Assembly: GCF_029227915.1 (NCBI RefSeq)
Contig: NC_079883.1
Coordinates: 16,556,001-16,620,000, forward strand
Direction of reading: 5' to 3'
From: Hydractinia symbiolongicarpus
Lineage: Eukaryota; Cnidaria; Hydrozoa; Anthoathecata; Hydractiniidae
DNA length: 64,000 nt
Positions 49,311-62,596 of this stretch are shown here, piece after piece (positions within the stretch are counted from its first letter, which is position 1; every line of letters begins with the position of its first letter). The position numbers and the translations under genes are program-made. The notes under the pieces were generated by a model. The model worked only from the letters and a program-made list of their open reading frames with translations, did no database searches and was not told where the DNA came from.

Positions 49311-52300
49311 ATGGCCTCTTGCAGCCTAATAAAGGCCTTACACGTATATCACGTGGTCGTACGTGCCTGCGCAAGTTACCATTGGTCTAATCCTTCTACT
49401 CTCAATAGACTAGGACGTCCCAAGTTGTTTTCCATTGCGTCACAGCTTTATAACACCGTCAACTACGTGCACAGGCCTTTAAAGGCTGTAATATGGTCAT
49501 TTGCAGCCTAACAAAGGCCTTTCACCTATATCACGTGGTTGCACGTGCCTGCGCAAGTTACGAGCGGACTAATCCCTCCAATGTCATTGGACTATGACGT
49601 CCCAAGTGGTTTTCCATTGCGCCATGGCGTTATAACACCGTCAACTACGCGTACAGGCCTCAAAAGGCTGTAATATGGCCTCTTGCAGCCTAATAAAGGC
49701 CTTTCACGTATATCACGTGCTTGCACGTGCCTGCGCAGGTTACCGTTGGTCTAATTATTCCACTCCCAATGGACTACGACGTCCCAAGTTGTTTTCCATT
49801 GCGCCATGACTTTATAACACCGTCAACTACGTGTACAGGCGTCTAAAGGCTGTATTATGGCATTTTGCAGCCTAATAAAGGTCGTACACGCAAATCGCGT
49901 TGTTCCACGTGCCTGGGCGAGTTACGATCAATCTAATCCCTCCACTCTCATTAGACTATGACGTCCCAAGTGGTTTTTTCTTGCGCCATGGCGTTATAAC
50001 ACCGTCAACCACGGGTACAGGCCTCAAAAGTCTGTAATATGGCCTCTTGCAGCCTAATAAAGGCCTTACACGTATATCACGTGGTCGTACGTGCCTGCGC
50101 AAGTTACCATTGGTCTAATCCTTCTACTCTCAATGGACTAGGACGTCCCAAGTTGTTTTCCATTGCGTCACGGCTTTATAACACCGTCAACTACGTGCAC
50201 AGGCCTTTAAAGGCTGTAATATGGTCATTTGCAGCCTAACAAAGGCCTTTCACGTATATCACGTGATTGCACGTGCCTGCGCAAGTTACGAGCGGACTAA
50301 TCCCTCCAATGTCATTGGACTATGACGTCCCAAGTGGTTTTCCATTGCGCCATGGCGTTATAACACCGTCAACTGCGCGTACAGGCCTCAAAAGACTGTA
50401 ATATGGCCTCTTGCAGCATAATAAAGGCCTTTCACGTATATCACGTGCTTGCACGTGCCTGCGCAGGTTACCGTTGGTCTAATTTTTCCACTCTTAATGG
50501 ACTACGACGTCTCAAGTGGTTTTCCATTGCGCCATGGCGTTATAACACCGTCAACTACGGGTGCAGGCCTCCAAAGGCTGTAATATGGCCTCTTGCAGCA
50601 TAAGAAAGGCCTTACACGCATATCATGTGTTTCCACGTGCCTATGCAGGTTACCATTGGTCTAATTATTCCACTCTCAATGGACTACGACGTCCCAAATT
50701 GTTTTCCATTGCGCCATGACTTTATAACACCGTCAACTACGTGTACAGGCCTGTAAAGGTTGTAACATGGCCTCTTGCAGCCTAATAAAGGTCGTACACA
50801 TAAATCGCGTTGTTCCACGTGCCTGGGCGAGTTACGATCAATCTAATCCCTCCACTCTCATTAGACTATGACGTCCCAAGTGGTTTTTCATTGCGCCATT
50901 GCGTTATAACACCGTCAACTACAGATACAGGCCTCAAAAGGCTGTAATATGGCCTCTTGCAGCCTAATAAAGGCCTTACACGTATATCACGTGGTCGTAC
51001 GTGCCTGCGCAAGTTACCATTGGTCTAATCCTTCTACTCTCAATAGACTAGGACGTCCCAAGTTGTTTTCCATTGCGTCACAGCTTTATAACACCGTCAA
51101 CTACGTGCACAGGCCTTTAAAGGCTGTAATATGGTCATTTGCAGCCTAACAAAGGCCTTTCACCTATATCACGTGGTTGCACGTGCCTGCGCAAGTTACG
51201 ACCGGACTAATCCCTCCAATGTCATTGGACTATGACGTCCCAAGTTGTTTTCCATTGCGCCATGGCGTTATAACACCGTCAACTACGCGTACAGGCCTCA
51301 AAAGGCTGTAATATGGCCTCTTGCAGCCTAATAAAGGCCTTTCACGTATATCACGTGCTTGCACGTGCCTGCGCAGGTTACCGTTGGTCTAATTATTCCA
51401 CTCCCAATGGACTACGACGTCCCAAGTTGTTTTCCATTGCGCCATGACTTTATAACACCGTCAACTACGTGTACAGGCGTCTAAAGGCTGTATTATGGCA
51501 TTTTGCAGCCTAATAAAGGTCGTACACGCAAATCGCGTTGTTCCACGTGCCTGGGCAAGTTACGATCAATCTAATCCCTCCACTCTCATTAGACTATGAC
51601 GTCCAAAGTGGTTTTTTATTGCGCCATGGCGTTATAACACCGTCAACCACGGGTACAGGCCTATAAAGTCTGTAATATGGCCTCTTGCAGCCTAATAAAG
51701 GCCTTACACGTATATCACGTGGTCGTACGTGCCTGCGCAAGTTACCATTGGTCTAATCCTTCTACTCTCAATGGACTAGGACGTCCCAAGTTGTTTTCCA
51801 TTGCGTCACGGCTTTATAACACCGTCAACTACGGGTGCAGGCCTCCAAAGGCTGTAATATGGCCTCTTGCAGCATAAGAAAGGCCTTACACGCATATCAT
51901 GTGTTTCCACGTGCCTATGCAGGTTACCATTGGTCTAATTATTCCACTCTCAATGGACTACGACGTCCCAAATTGTTTTCCATTGCGCCATGACTTTATA
52001 ACACCGTCAACTACGTGTACAGGCGTCTAAAGGCTGTACTATGGCATTTTGCAGCCTAATAAAGGTCGTACACACAAATCGCGTTGTTCCACGTGCCTGC
52101 ACTAGTTACGATCGGACTAATCCCTCCACTCTCAATGGACTACGACATTCAAAGTTGTTTTCCATTGCGCCATGACTTTATAACACCGTCAACTACAGGT
52201 ACAGGCCTCTAAAGGCTGTAACATGGCCTCTTGCAGCCTAATAAAGGTCGTACACATAAATCGCGTTGTTCCACGTGCCTGGGCGAGTTACGATCAATCT

Positions 52301-54224
52301 AATCCCTCCACTCTCATTAGACTATGACGTCCCAAGTGGTTTTTCATTGCGCCATTGTGTTATAACACCGTCAACTACAGATACAGGCCTCAAAAGGCTG
52401 TAATATGGCCTCTTGCAGCCTAAAAAAGGCCTTACACGTATATCACGTGGTCGTACGTGCCTGCGCAAGTTACCATTGGTCTAATCCTTCTACTCTCAAT
52501 AGACTAGGACGTCCCAAGTTGTTTTCCATTGCGTCACAGCTTTATAACACCGTCAACTACGTGCACAGGCCTTTAAAGGCTGTAATATGGTCATTTGCAG
52601 CCTAACAAAGGCCTTTCACCTATATCACGTGGTTGCACGTGCCTGCGCAAGTTACGAGCGGACTAATCCCTCCAATGTCATTGTACTATGACGTCCCAAG
52701 TGGTTTTCCATTGCGCCATGGCTTTATAACACCGTCAACTACGCGTACAGGCCTCAAAAGGCTGTAATATGGCCTCTTGCAGCCTAATAAAGGCTTTTCA
52801 CGTATATCACGTGCTTGCACGTTCCTGCGCAGGTTACCGTTGGTCTAATTATTCCACTCTCAATGGACTACGACGTCCCAAGTTGTTTTCCATTGCGCCA
52901 TGACTTTATAACACCGTCAACTACGTGTACAGGCGTCTAAAGGCTGTATTATGGCATTTTGCAGCCTAATAAAGGTCGTACACGCAAATCGCGTTGTTCC
53001 ACGTGCCTGCACTAGTTACGATCGGACTAATCCCTCCACTCTTAATGGACTACGACGTCCAAAGTTGTTTTCCATTGCGCCATGACTTTATAACACCGTC
53101 AACTACAGGTACAGGCCTGTAAAGGCTGTAACATGGCCTCTTGCAGCCTAATAAAGGTCGTACACATAAATCGCGTTGTTCCACGTGCCTGGGCGAGTTA
53201 CGATCAATCTAATCCCTCCACTCTCATTAGACTATGACGTCCCAAGTGGTTTTTCATTGCGCCATGGCGTTATAACACCGTCAACCACGGGTACAGGCCT
53301 CAAAAGTCTGTAATATGGCCTCTTGCAGCCTAATAAAGGCCTTACACGTATATCACGTGGTCGTACGTGCCTGCGCAAGTTACCATTGGTCTAATCCTTC
53401 TACTCTCAATGGACTAGGACGTCCCAAGTTGTTTTCCATTGCGTCACGGCTTTATAACACCGTCAACTACGTGCACAGGCCTTTAAAGGCTGTAATATGG
53501 TCATTTGCAGCCTAACAAAGGCCTTTCACGTATATCACGTGGTTGCACGTGCCTGCGCAAGTTACGAGCGGACTAATCCCTCCAATGTCATTGGACTATG
53601 ACGTCCCAAGTGGTTTTCCATTGCGCCATGGCGTTATAACACCGTCAACTACGCGTACAGGCCTCAAAAGACTGTAATATGGCCTCTTGCAGCATAATAA
53701 AGGCCTTTCACGTATATCACGTGCTTGCACGTGCCTGCGCAGGTTACCGTTGGTCTAATTTTTCCACTCTTAATGGACTACGACGTCCCAAGTGGTTTTC
53801 CATTGCGCCATGGCGTTATAACACCGTCAACTACGGGTGCAGGCCTCCAAAGGCTGTAATATGGCCTCTTGCAGCATAAGAAAGGCCTTACACGTATATC
53901 ATGTGTTTCCACGTGCCTATGCAGGTTACCATTGGTCTAATTATTCCACTCTCAATGGACTACGACGTCCCAAATTGTTTTCCATTGCGCCATGACTTTA
54001 TAACACCGTCAACTACGTGTACAGGCGTCTAAAGGCTGTACTATGGCATTTTGCAGCCTAATAAAGGTCGTACACACAAATCGCGTTGTTCAACGTGCCT
54101 GCACTAGTTACGATCGGACTAATCCCTCCACTCTCAATGGACTATGACGTCCCAAGTGGTTTTTCATTGCGCCATTGCATTATAACACCGTCAACTACAG
54201 ATACAGGCCTCAAAAGGCTGTAAT
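49311..54224 (+). repeat. 27-monomer super-HOR, copy 1 (4,914 bp)
   Basis: Matches 54225-59138 at offset 4,914 bp = 27 x 182 = 3 x 1,638. Written as a cycle from 50039 it has three nine-monomer thirds. The first is canonical L1-L9. The second starts with the L1/L3 hybrid and contains L4, X, L5, L6 (with CCTAAAAAAGG), L7, L8 and two hybrids. The third is L1-L4, an X/L5 hybrid, then L6-L9. Single-base differences from copy 2 that I could see include 50152, 50332, 50375, 51202, 51605, 52217, 52795 and 52903, so identity is about 99.8% by eye. Confidence 0.93.
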
Positions 54225-57200
54225 ATGGCCTCTTGCAGCCTAATAAAGGCCTTACACGTATATCACGTGGTCGTACGTGCCTGCGCAAGTTACCATTGGT
54301 CTAATCCTTCTACTCTCAATAGACTAGGACGTCCCAAGTTGTTTTCCATTGCGTCACAGCTTTATAACACCGTCAACTACGTGCACAGGCCTTTAAAGGC
54401 TGTAATATGGTCATTTGCAGCCTAACAAAGGCCTTTCACCTATATCACGTGGTTGCACGTGCCTGCGCAAGTTACGAGCGGACTAATCCCTCCAATGTCA
54501 TTGGACTATGACGTCCCAAGTGGTTTTCCATTGCGCCATGGCGTTATAACACCGTCAACTACGCGTACAGGCCTCAAAAGGCTGTAATATGGCCTCTTGC
54601 AGCCTAATAAAGGCCTTTCACGTATATCACGTGCTTGCACGTGCCTGCGCAGGTTACCGTTGGTCTAATTATTCCACTCCCAATGGACTACGACGTCCCA
54701 AGTTGTTTTCCATTGCGCCATGACTTTATAACACCGTCAACTACGTGTACAGGCGTCTAAAGGCTGTATTATGGCATTTTGCAGCCTAATAAAGGTCGTA
54801 CACGCAAATCGCGTTGTTCCACGTGCCTGGGCGAGTTACGATCAATCTAATCCCTCCACTCTCATTAGACTATGACGTCCCAAGTGGTTTTTTCTTGCGC
54901 CATGGCGTTATAACACCGTCAACCACGGGTACAGGCCTCAAAAGTCTGTAATATGGCCTCTTGCAGCCTAATAAAGGCCTTACACGTATATCACGTGGTC
55001 GTACGTGCCTGCGCAAGTTACCATTGGTCTAATCCTTCTACTCTCAATGGACTAGGACGTCCCAAATTGTTTTCCATTGCGTCACGGCTTTATAACACCG
55101 TCAACTACGTGCACAGGCCTTTAAAGGCTGTAATATGGTCATTTGCAGCCTAACAAAGGCCTTTCACGTATATCACGTGATTGCACGTGCCTGCGCAAGT
55201 TACGAGCGGACTAATCCCTCCAATGTCATTGGACTATGACGTCCCAAGTTGTTTTCCATTGCGCCATGGCGTTATAACACCGTCAACTACGCGTACAGGC
55301 CTCAAAAGACTGTAATATGGCCTCTTGCAGCATAATAAAGGCCTTTCACGTATATCACGTGCTTGCACGTGCCTGCGCAGGTTACCGTTGGTCTAATTTT
55401 TCCACTCTTAATGGACTACGACGTCTCAAGTGGTTTTCCATTGCGCCATGGCGTTATAACACCGTCAACTACGGGTGCAGGCCTCCAAAGGCTGTAATAT
55501 GGCCTCTTGCAGCATAAGAAAGGCCTTACACGCATATCATGTGTTTCCACGTGCCTATGCAGGTTACCATTGGTCTAATTATTCCACTCTCAATGGACTA
55601 CGACGTCCCAAATTGTTTTCCATTGCGCCATGACTTTATAACACCGTCAACTACGTGTACAGGCCTGTAAAGGTTGTAACATGGCCTCTTGCAGCCTAAT
55701 AAAGGTCGTACACATAAATCGCGTTGTTCCACGTGCCTGGGCGAGTTACGATCAATCTAATCCCTCCACTCTCATTAGACTATGACGTCCCAAGTGGTTT
55801 TTCATTGCGCCATTGCGTTATAACACCGTCAACTACAGATACAGGCCTCAAAAGGCTGTAATATGGCCTCTTGCAGCCTAATAAAGGCCTTACACGTATA
55901 TCACGTGGTCGTACGTGCCTGCGCAAGTTACCATTGGTCTAATCCTTCTACTCTCAATAGACTAGGACGTCCCAAGTTGTTTTCCATTGCGTCACAGCTT
56001 TATAACACCGTCAACTACGTGCACAGGCCTTTAAAGGCTGTAATATGGTCATTTGCAGCCTAACAAAGGCCTTTCACCTATATCACGTGGTTGCACGTGC
56101 CTGCGCAAGTTACGAGCGGACTAATCCCTCCAATGTCATTGGACTATGACGTCCCAAGTTGTTTTCCATTGCGCCATGGCGTTATAACACCGTCAACTAC
56201 GCGTACAGGCCTCAAAAGGCTGTAATATGGCCTCTTGCAGCCTAATAAAGGCCTTTCACGTATATCACGTGCTTGCACGTGCCTGCGCAGGTTACCGTTG
56301 GTCTAATTATTCCACTCCCAATGGACTACGACGTCCCAAGTTGTTTTCCATTGCGCCATGACTTTATAACACCGTCAACTACGTGTACAGGCGTCTAAAG
56401 GCTGTATTATGGCATTTTGCAGCCTAATAAAGGTCGTACACGCAAATCGCGTTGTTCCACGTGCCTGGGCAAGTTACGATCAATCTAATCCCTCCACTCT
56501 CATTAGACTATGACGTCCCAAGTGGTTTTTTATTGCGCCATGGCGTTATAACACCGTCAACCACGGGTACAGGCCTATAAAGTCTGTAATATGGCCTCTT
56601 GCAGCCTAATAAAGGCCTTACACGTATATCACGTGGTCGTACGTGCCTGCGCAAGTTACCATTGGTCTAATCCTTCTACTCTCAATGGACTAGGACGTCC
56701 CAAGTTGTTTTCCATTGCGTCACGGCTTTATAACACCGTCAACTACGGGTGCAGGCCTCCAAAGGCTGTAATATGGCCTCTTGCAGCATAAGAAAGGCCT
56801 TACACGCATATCATGTGTTTCCACGTGCCTATGCAGGTTACCATTGGTCTAATTATTCCACTCTCAATGGACTACGACGTCCCAAATTGTTTTCCATTGC
56901 GCCATGACTTTATAACACCGTCAACTACGTGTACAGGCGTCTAAAGGCTGTACTATGGCATTTTGCAGCCTAATAAAGGTCGTACACACAAATCGCGTTG
57001 TTCCACGTGCCTGCACTAGTTACGATCGGACTAATCCCTCCACTCTCAATGGACTACGACATTCAAAGTTGTTTTCCATTGCGCCATGACTTTATAACAC
57101 CGTCAACTACAGGTACAGGCCTCTAAAGGCTGTAGCATGGCCTCTTGCAGCCTAATAAAGGTCGTACACATAAATCGCGTTGTTCCACGTGCCTGGGCGA

Positions 57201-59138
57201 GTTACGATCAATCTAATCCCTCCACTCTCATTAGACTATGACGTCCCAAGTGGTTTTTCATTGCGCCATTGTGTTATAACACCGTCAACTACAGATACAG
57301 GCCTCAAAAGGCTGTAATATGGCCTCTTGCAGCCTAAAAAAGGCCTTACACGTATATCACGTGGTCGTACGTGCCTGCGCAAGTTACCATTGGTCTAATC
57401 CTTCTACTCTCAATAGACTAGGACGTCCCAAGTTGTTTTCCATTGCGTCACAGCTTTATAACACCGTCAACTACGTGCACAGGCCTTTAAAGGCTGTAAT
57501 ATGGTCATTTGCAGCCTAACAAAGGCCTTTCACCTATATCACGTGGTTGCACGTGCCTGCGCAAGTTACGAGCGGACTAATCCCTCCAATGTCATTGTAC
57601 TATGACGTCCCAAGTGGTTTTCCATTGCGCCATGGCTTTATAACACCGTCAACTACGCGTACAGGCCTCAAAAGGCTGTAATATGGCCTCTTGCAGCCTA
57701 ATAAAGGCCTTTCACGTATATCACGTGCTTGCACGTTCCTGCGCAGGTTACCGTTGGTCTAATTATTCCACTCTCAATGGACTACGACGTCCCAAGTTGT
57801 TTTCCATTGCGCCATGACCTTATAACACCGTCAACTACGTGTACAGGCGTCTAAAGGCTGTATTATGGCATTTTGCAGCCTAATAAAGGTCGTACACGCA
57901 AATCGCGTTGTTCCACGTGCCTGCACTAGTTACGATCGGACTAATCCCTCCACTCTTAATGGACTACGACGTCCAAAGTTGTTTTCCATTGCGCCATGAC
58001 TTTATAACACCGTCAACTACAGGTACAGGCCTGTAAAGGCTGTAACATGGCCTCTTGCAGCCTAATAAAGGTCGTACACATAAATCGCGTTGTTCCACGT
58101 GCCTGGGCGAGTTACGATCAATCTAATCCCTCCACTCTCATTAGACTATGACGTCCCAAGTGGTTTTTCATTGCGCCATGGCGTTATAACACCGTCAACC
58201 ACGGGTACAGGCCTCAAAAGTCTGTAATATGGCCTCTTGCAGCCTAATAAAGGCCTTACACGTATATCACGTGGTCGTACGTGCCTGCGCAAGTTACCAT
58301 TGGTCTAATCCTTCTACTCTCAATGGACTAGGACGTCCCAAGTTGTTTTCCATTGCGTCACGGCTTTATAACACCGTCAACTACGTGCACAGGCCTTTAA
58401 AGGCTGTAATATGGTCATTTGCAGCCTAACAAAGGCCTTTCACGTATATCACGTGGTTGCACGTGCCTGCGCAAGTTACGAGCGGACTAATCCCTCCAAT
58501 GTCATTGGACTATGACGTCCCAAGTGGTTTTCCATTGCGCCATGGCGTTATAACACCGTCAACTACGCGTACAGGCCTCAAAAGACTGTAATATGGCCTC
58601 TTGCAGCATAATAAAGGCCTTTCACGTATATCACGTGCTTGCACGTGCCTGCGCAGGTTACCGTTGGTCTAATTTTTCCACTCTTAATGGACTACGACGT
58701 CCCAAGTGGTTTTCCATTGCGCCATGGCGTTATAACACCGTCAACTACGGGTGCAGGCCTCCAAAGGCTGTAATATGGCCTCTTGCAGCATAAGAAAGGC
58801 CTTACACGTATATCATGTGTTTCCACGTGCCTATGCAGGTTACCATTGGTCTAATTATTCCACTCTCAATGGACTACGACGTCCCAAATTGTTTTCCATT
58901 GCGCCATGACTTTATAACACCGTCAACTACGTGTACAGGCGTCTAAAGGCTGTACTATGGCATTTTGCAGCCTAATAAAGGTCGTACACACAAATCGCGT
59001 TGTTCAACGTGCCTGCACTAGTTACGATCGGACTAATCCCTCCACTCTCAATGGACTATGACGTCCCAAGTGGTTTTTCATTGCGCCATTGCATTATAAC
59101 ACCGTCAACTACAGATACAGGCCTCAAAAGGCTGTAAT
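54225..59138 (+). repeat. 27-monomer super-HOR, copy 2 (4,914 bp)
   Basis: Tandem second copy of 49311-54224 with no net length change. A third copy begins at 59139 with L6 and L7 but breaks off at about 59517, where GCAGCATAATAAAGG (L3) replaces GCAGCCTAATAAAGG (L8). Shared oddities of the two copies include GATTGCACG (about 50254/55168), ATTGTGTTATAAC, CATTGTACTATG and CACGTTCCTG. Confidence 0.93.
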
Positions 59139-62100
59139 ATGGCCTCTTGCAGCCTAATAAAGGCCTTACACGTATATCACGTGGTCGTACGTGCCTGCGC
59201 AAGTTACCATTGGTCTAATCCTTCTACTCTCAATAGACTAGGACGTCCCAAGTTGTTTTCCATTGCGTCACAGCTTTATAACACCGTCAACTACGTGCAC
59301 AGGCCTTTAAAGGCTGTAATATGGTCATTTGCAGCCTAACAAAGGCCTTTCACCTATATCACGTGGTTGCACGTGCCTGCGCAAGTTACGAGCGGACTAA
59401 TCCCTCCAATGTCATTGGACTATGACGTCCCAAGTGGTTTTCCATTGCGCCATGGCGTTATAACACCGTCAACTACGCGTACAGGCCTCAAAAGGCTGTA
59501 ATATGGCCTCTTGCAGCATAATAAAGGCCTTTCACGTATATCACGTGCTTGCACGTGCCTGCGCAGGTTACCGTTGGTCTAATTTTTCCACTCTTAATGG
59601 ACTACGACGTCTCAAGTGGTTTTCCATTGCGCCATGGCGTTATAACACCGTCAACTGCGGGTGCAGGCCTCCAAAGGCTGTAATATGGCCTCTTGCAGCA
59701 TAAGAAAGGCCTTACACGCATATCATGTGTTTCCACGTGCCTATGCAGGTTACCATTGGTCTAATTATTCCACTCTCAATGGACTACGACGTCCCAAATT
59801 GTTTTCCATTGCGCCATGACTTTATAACACCGTCAACTACGTGTACAGGCCTGTAAAGGTTGTAACATGGCCTCTTGCAGCCTAATAAAGGTCGTACACA
59901 TAAATCGCGTTGTTCCACGTGCCTGGGCGAGTTACGATCAATCTAATCCCTCCACTCTCATTAGACTATGACGTCCCAAGTGGTTTTTTATTGCGCCATG
60001 GCGTTATAACACCGTCAACCACGGGTACAGGCCTCAAAAGTCTGTAATATGGCCTCTTGCAGCCTAATGAAGGTCTTACACGTATATCACGTGGTCGTAC
60101 GTGCCTGCGCAAGTTACCATTGGTCTAATCCTTCTACTCTCAATGGACTAGGACGTCCCAAGTTGTTTTCCATTGCGTCACGGCTTTATAACACCGTCAA
60201 CTACGTGCACAGGCCTTTAAAGGCTGTAATATGGTCATTTGCAGCCTAACAAAGGCCTTTCACGTATATCACGTGGTTGCACGTGCCTGCGCAAGTTACG
60301 AGCGGACTAATCCCTCCAATGTCATTGGACTATGACGTCCCAAGTGGTTTTCCATTGCGCCATGGCGTTATAACACCGTCAACTACGCGTACAGGCCTCA
60401 AAAGACTGTAATATGGCCTCTTGCAGCATAATAAAGGCCTTTCACGTATATCACGTGCTTGCACGTGCCTGCGCAGGTTACCGTTGGTCTAATTTTTCCA
60501 CTCTCAATGGACTACGACGTCCCAAGTGGTTTTCCATTGCGCCATGGCGTTATAACACCGTCAACTACGGGTGCAGGCCTCCAAAGGCTGTAATATGGCC
60601 TCTTGCAGCATAAGAAAGGCCTTACACGTATATCATGTGTTTCCACGTGCCTATGCAGGTTACCATTGGTCTAATTATTCCACTCTCAATGGACTACGAC
60701 GTCCCAAATTGTTTTCCATTGCGCCATGACTTTATAACACCGTCAACTACGTGTACAGGCGTCTAAAGGCTGTACTATGGCATTTTGCAGCCTAATAAAG
60801 GTCGTACACACAAATCGCGTTGTTCAACGTGCCTGCACTAGTTACGATCGGACTAATCCCTCCACTCTCAATGGACTATGACGTCCCAAGTGATTTTTCA
60901 TTGCGCCATTGCATTATAACACCGTCAACTACAGATACAGGCCTCAAAAGGCTGTAATATGGCCTCTTGCAGCCTAATAAAGGCCTTACACGTATATCAC
61001 GTGGTCGTACGTGCCTGCGCAAGTTACCATTGGTCTAATCCTTCTACTCTTAATAGACTAGGACGTCCCAAGTTGTTTTCCATTGCGTCACAGCTTTATA
61101 ACACCGTCAACTACGTGCACAGGCCTTTAAAGGCTGTAATATGGTCATTTGCAGCCTAACAAAGGCCTTTCACCTATATCACGTGGTTGCACGTGCCTGC
61201 GCAAGTTACGAGCGGACTAATCCCTCCAATGTCATTGGACTATGACGTCCCAAGTTGTTTTCCATTGCGCCATGGCGTTATAACACCGTCAACTACGCGT
61301 ACAGGCCTCAAAAGACTGTAATATGGCCTCTTGCAGCATAATAAAGGCCTTTCACGTATATCACGTGCTTGCACGTGCCTGCGCAGGTTACCGTTGGTCT
61401 AATTTTTCCACTCTTAATGGACTACGACGTCTCAAGTGGTTTTCCATTGCGCCATGGCGTTGTAACACCGTCAACTACGGGTGCAGGCCTCCAAAGGCTG
61501 TAATATGGCCTCTTGCAGCATAAGAAAGGCCTTACACGCGTATCATGTGTTTCCACGTGCCTATGCAGGTTACCATTGGTCTAATTATTCCACTCTCAAT
61601 GGACTACGACGTCCCAAATTGTTTTCCATTGCGCCATGACTTTATAACACCGTCAACTACGTGTACAGGCCTGTAAAGGTTGTAACATGGCCTCTTGCAG
61701 CCTAATAAAGGTCGTACACATAAATCGCGTTGTTCCACGTGCCTGGGCGAGTTACGATCAATCTAATCCCTCCACTCTCATTAGACTATGACGTCCCAAG
61801 TGATTTTTCATTGCGCCATTGCGTTATAACACCGTCAACTACAGATACAGGCCTCAAAAGGCTGTAATATGGCCTCTTGCAGCCTAATAAAGGCCTTACA
61901 CGTATATCACGTGGTCGTACGTGCCTGCGCAAGTTACCATTGGTCTAATCCTTCTACTCTCAATAGACTAGGACGTCCCAAGTTGTTTTCCATTGCGTCA
62001 CAGCTTTATAACACCGTCAACTACGTGCACAGGCCTTTAAAGGCTGTAATATGGTCATTTGCAGCCTAACAAAGGCCTTTCACCTATATCACGTGGTTGC

Positions 62101-62596
62101 ACGTGCCTGCGCAAGTTACGAGCGGACTAATCCCTCCAATGTCATTGGACTATGACGTCCCAAGTGGTTTTCCATTGCGCCATGGCGTTATAACAACGTC
62201 AACTACGCGTACAGGCCTCAAAAGGCTGTAATATGGCCTCTTGCAGCCTAATAAAGGCCTTTCACGTATATCACGTGCTTGCACGTGCCTGCGCAGGTTA
62301 CCGTTGGTCTAATTATTCCACTCCCAATGGACTACGACGTCCCAAGTTGTTTTCCATTGCGCCATGACTTTATAACACCGTCAACTACGTGTACAGGCGT
62401 CTAAAGGCTGTATTATGGCATTTTGCAGCCTAATAAAGGTCGTACACGCAAATCGCGTTGTTCCACGTGCCTGGGCGAGTTACGATCAATCTAATCCCTC
62501 CACTCTCATTAGACTATGACGTCCCAAGTGGTTTTTTATTGCGCCATGGCGTTATAACACCGTCAACCACGGGTACAGGCCTCAAAAGTCTGTAAT
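59139..62596 (+). repeat. HOR domain section with 10- and 14-monomer offsets
   Basis: Order: L6 59139, L7 59321, L3 59503, L4 59685, L5/L9 hybrid 59867, L1 60049, L2 60231, L3 60413, L4 60595, X/L5 hybrid 60777, L6 60959, L7 61141, L3 61323, L4 61505, L5 61687, L6 61869, L7 62051, L8 62233, L9 62415. Parts match the preceding copy at 1,820 bp (10 x 182). The join of L7 to L3, skipping the rest of the cycle, appears twice (59503, 61323). The L1 at 60049 has the private CTAATGAAGGTCTTAC form. Confidence 0.86.
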
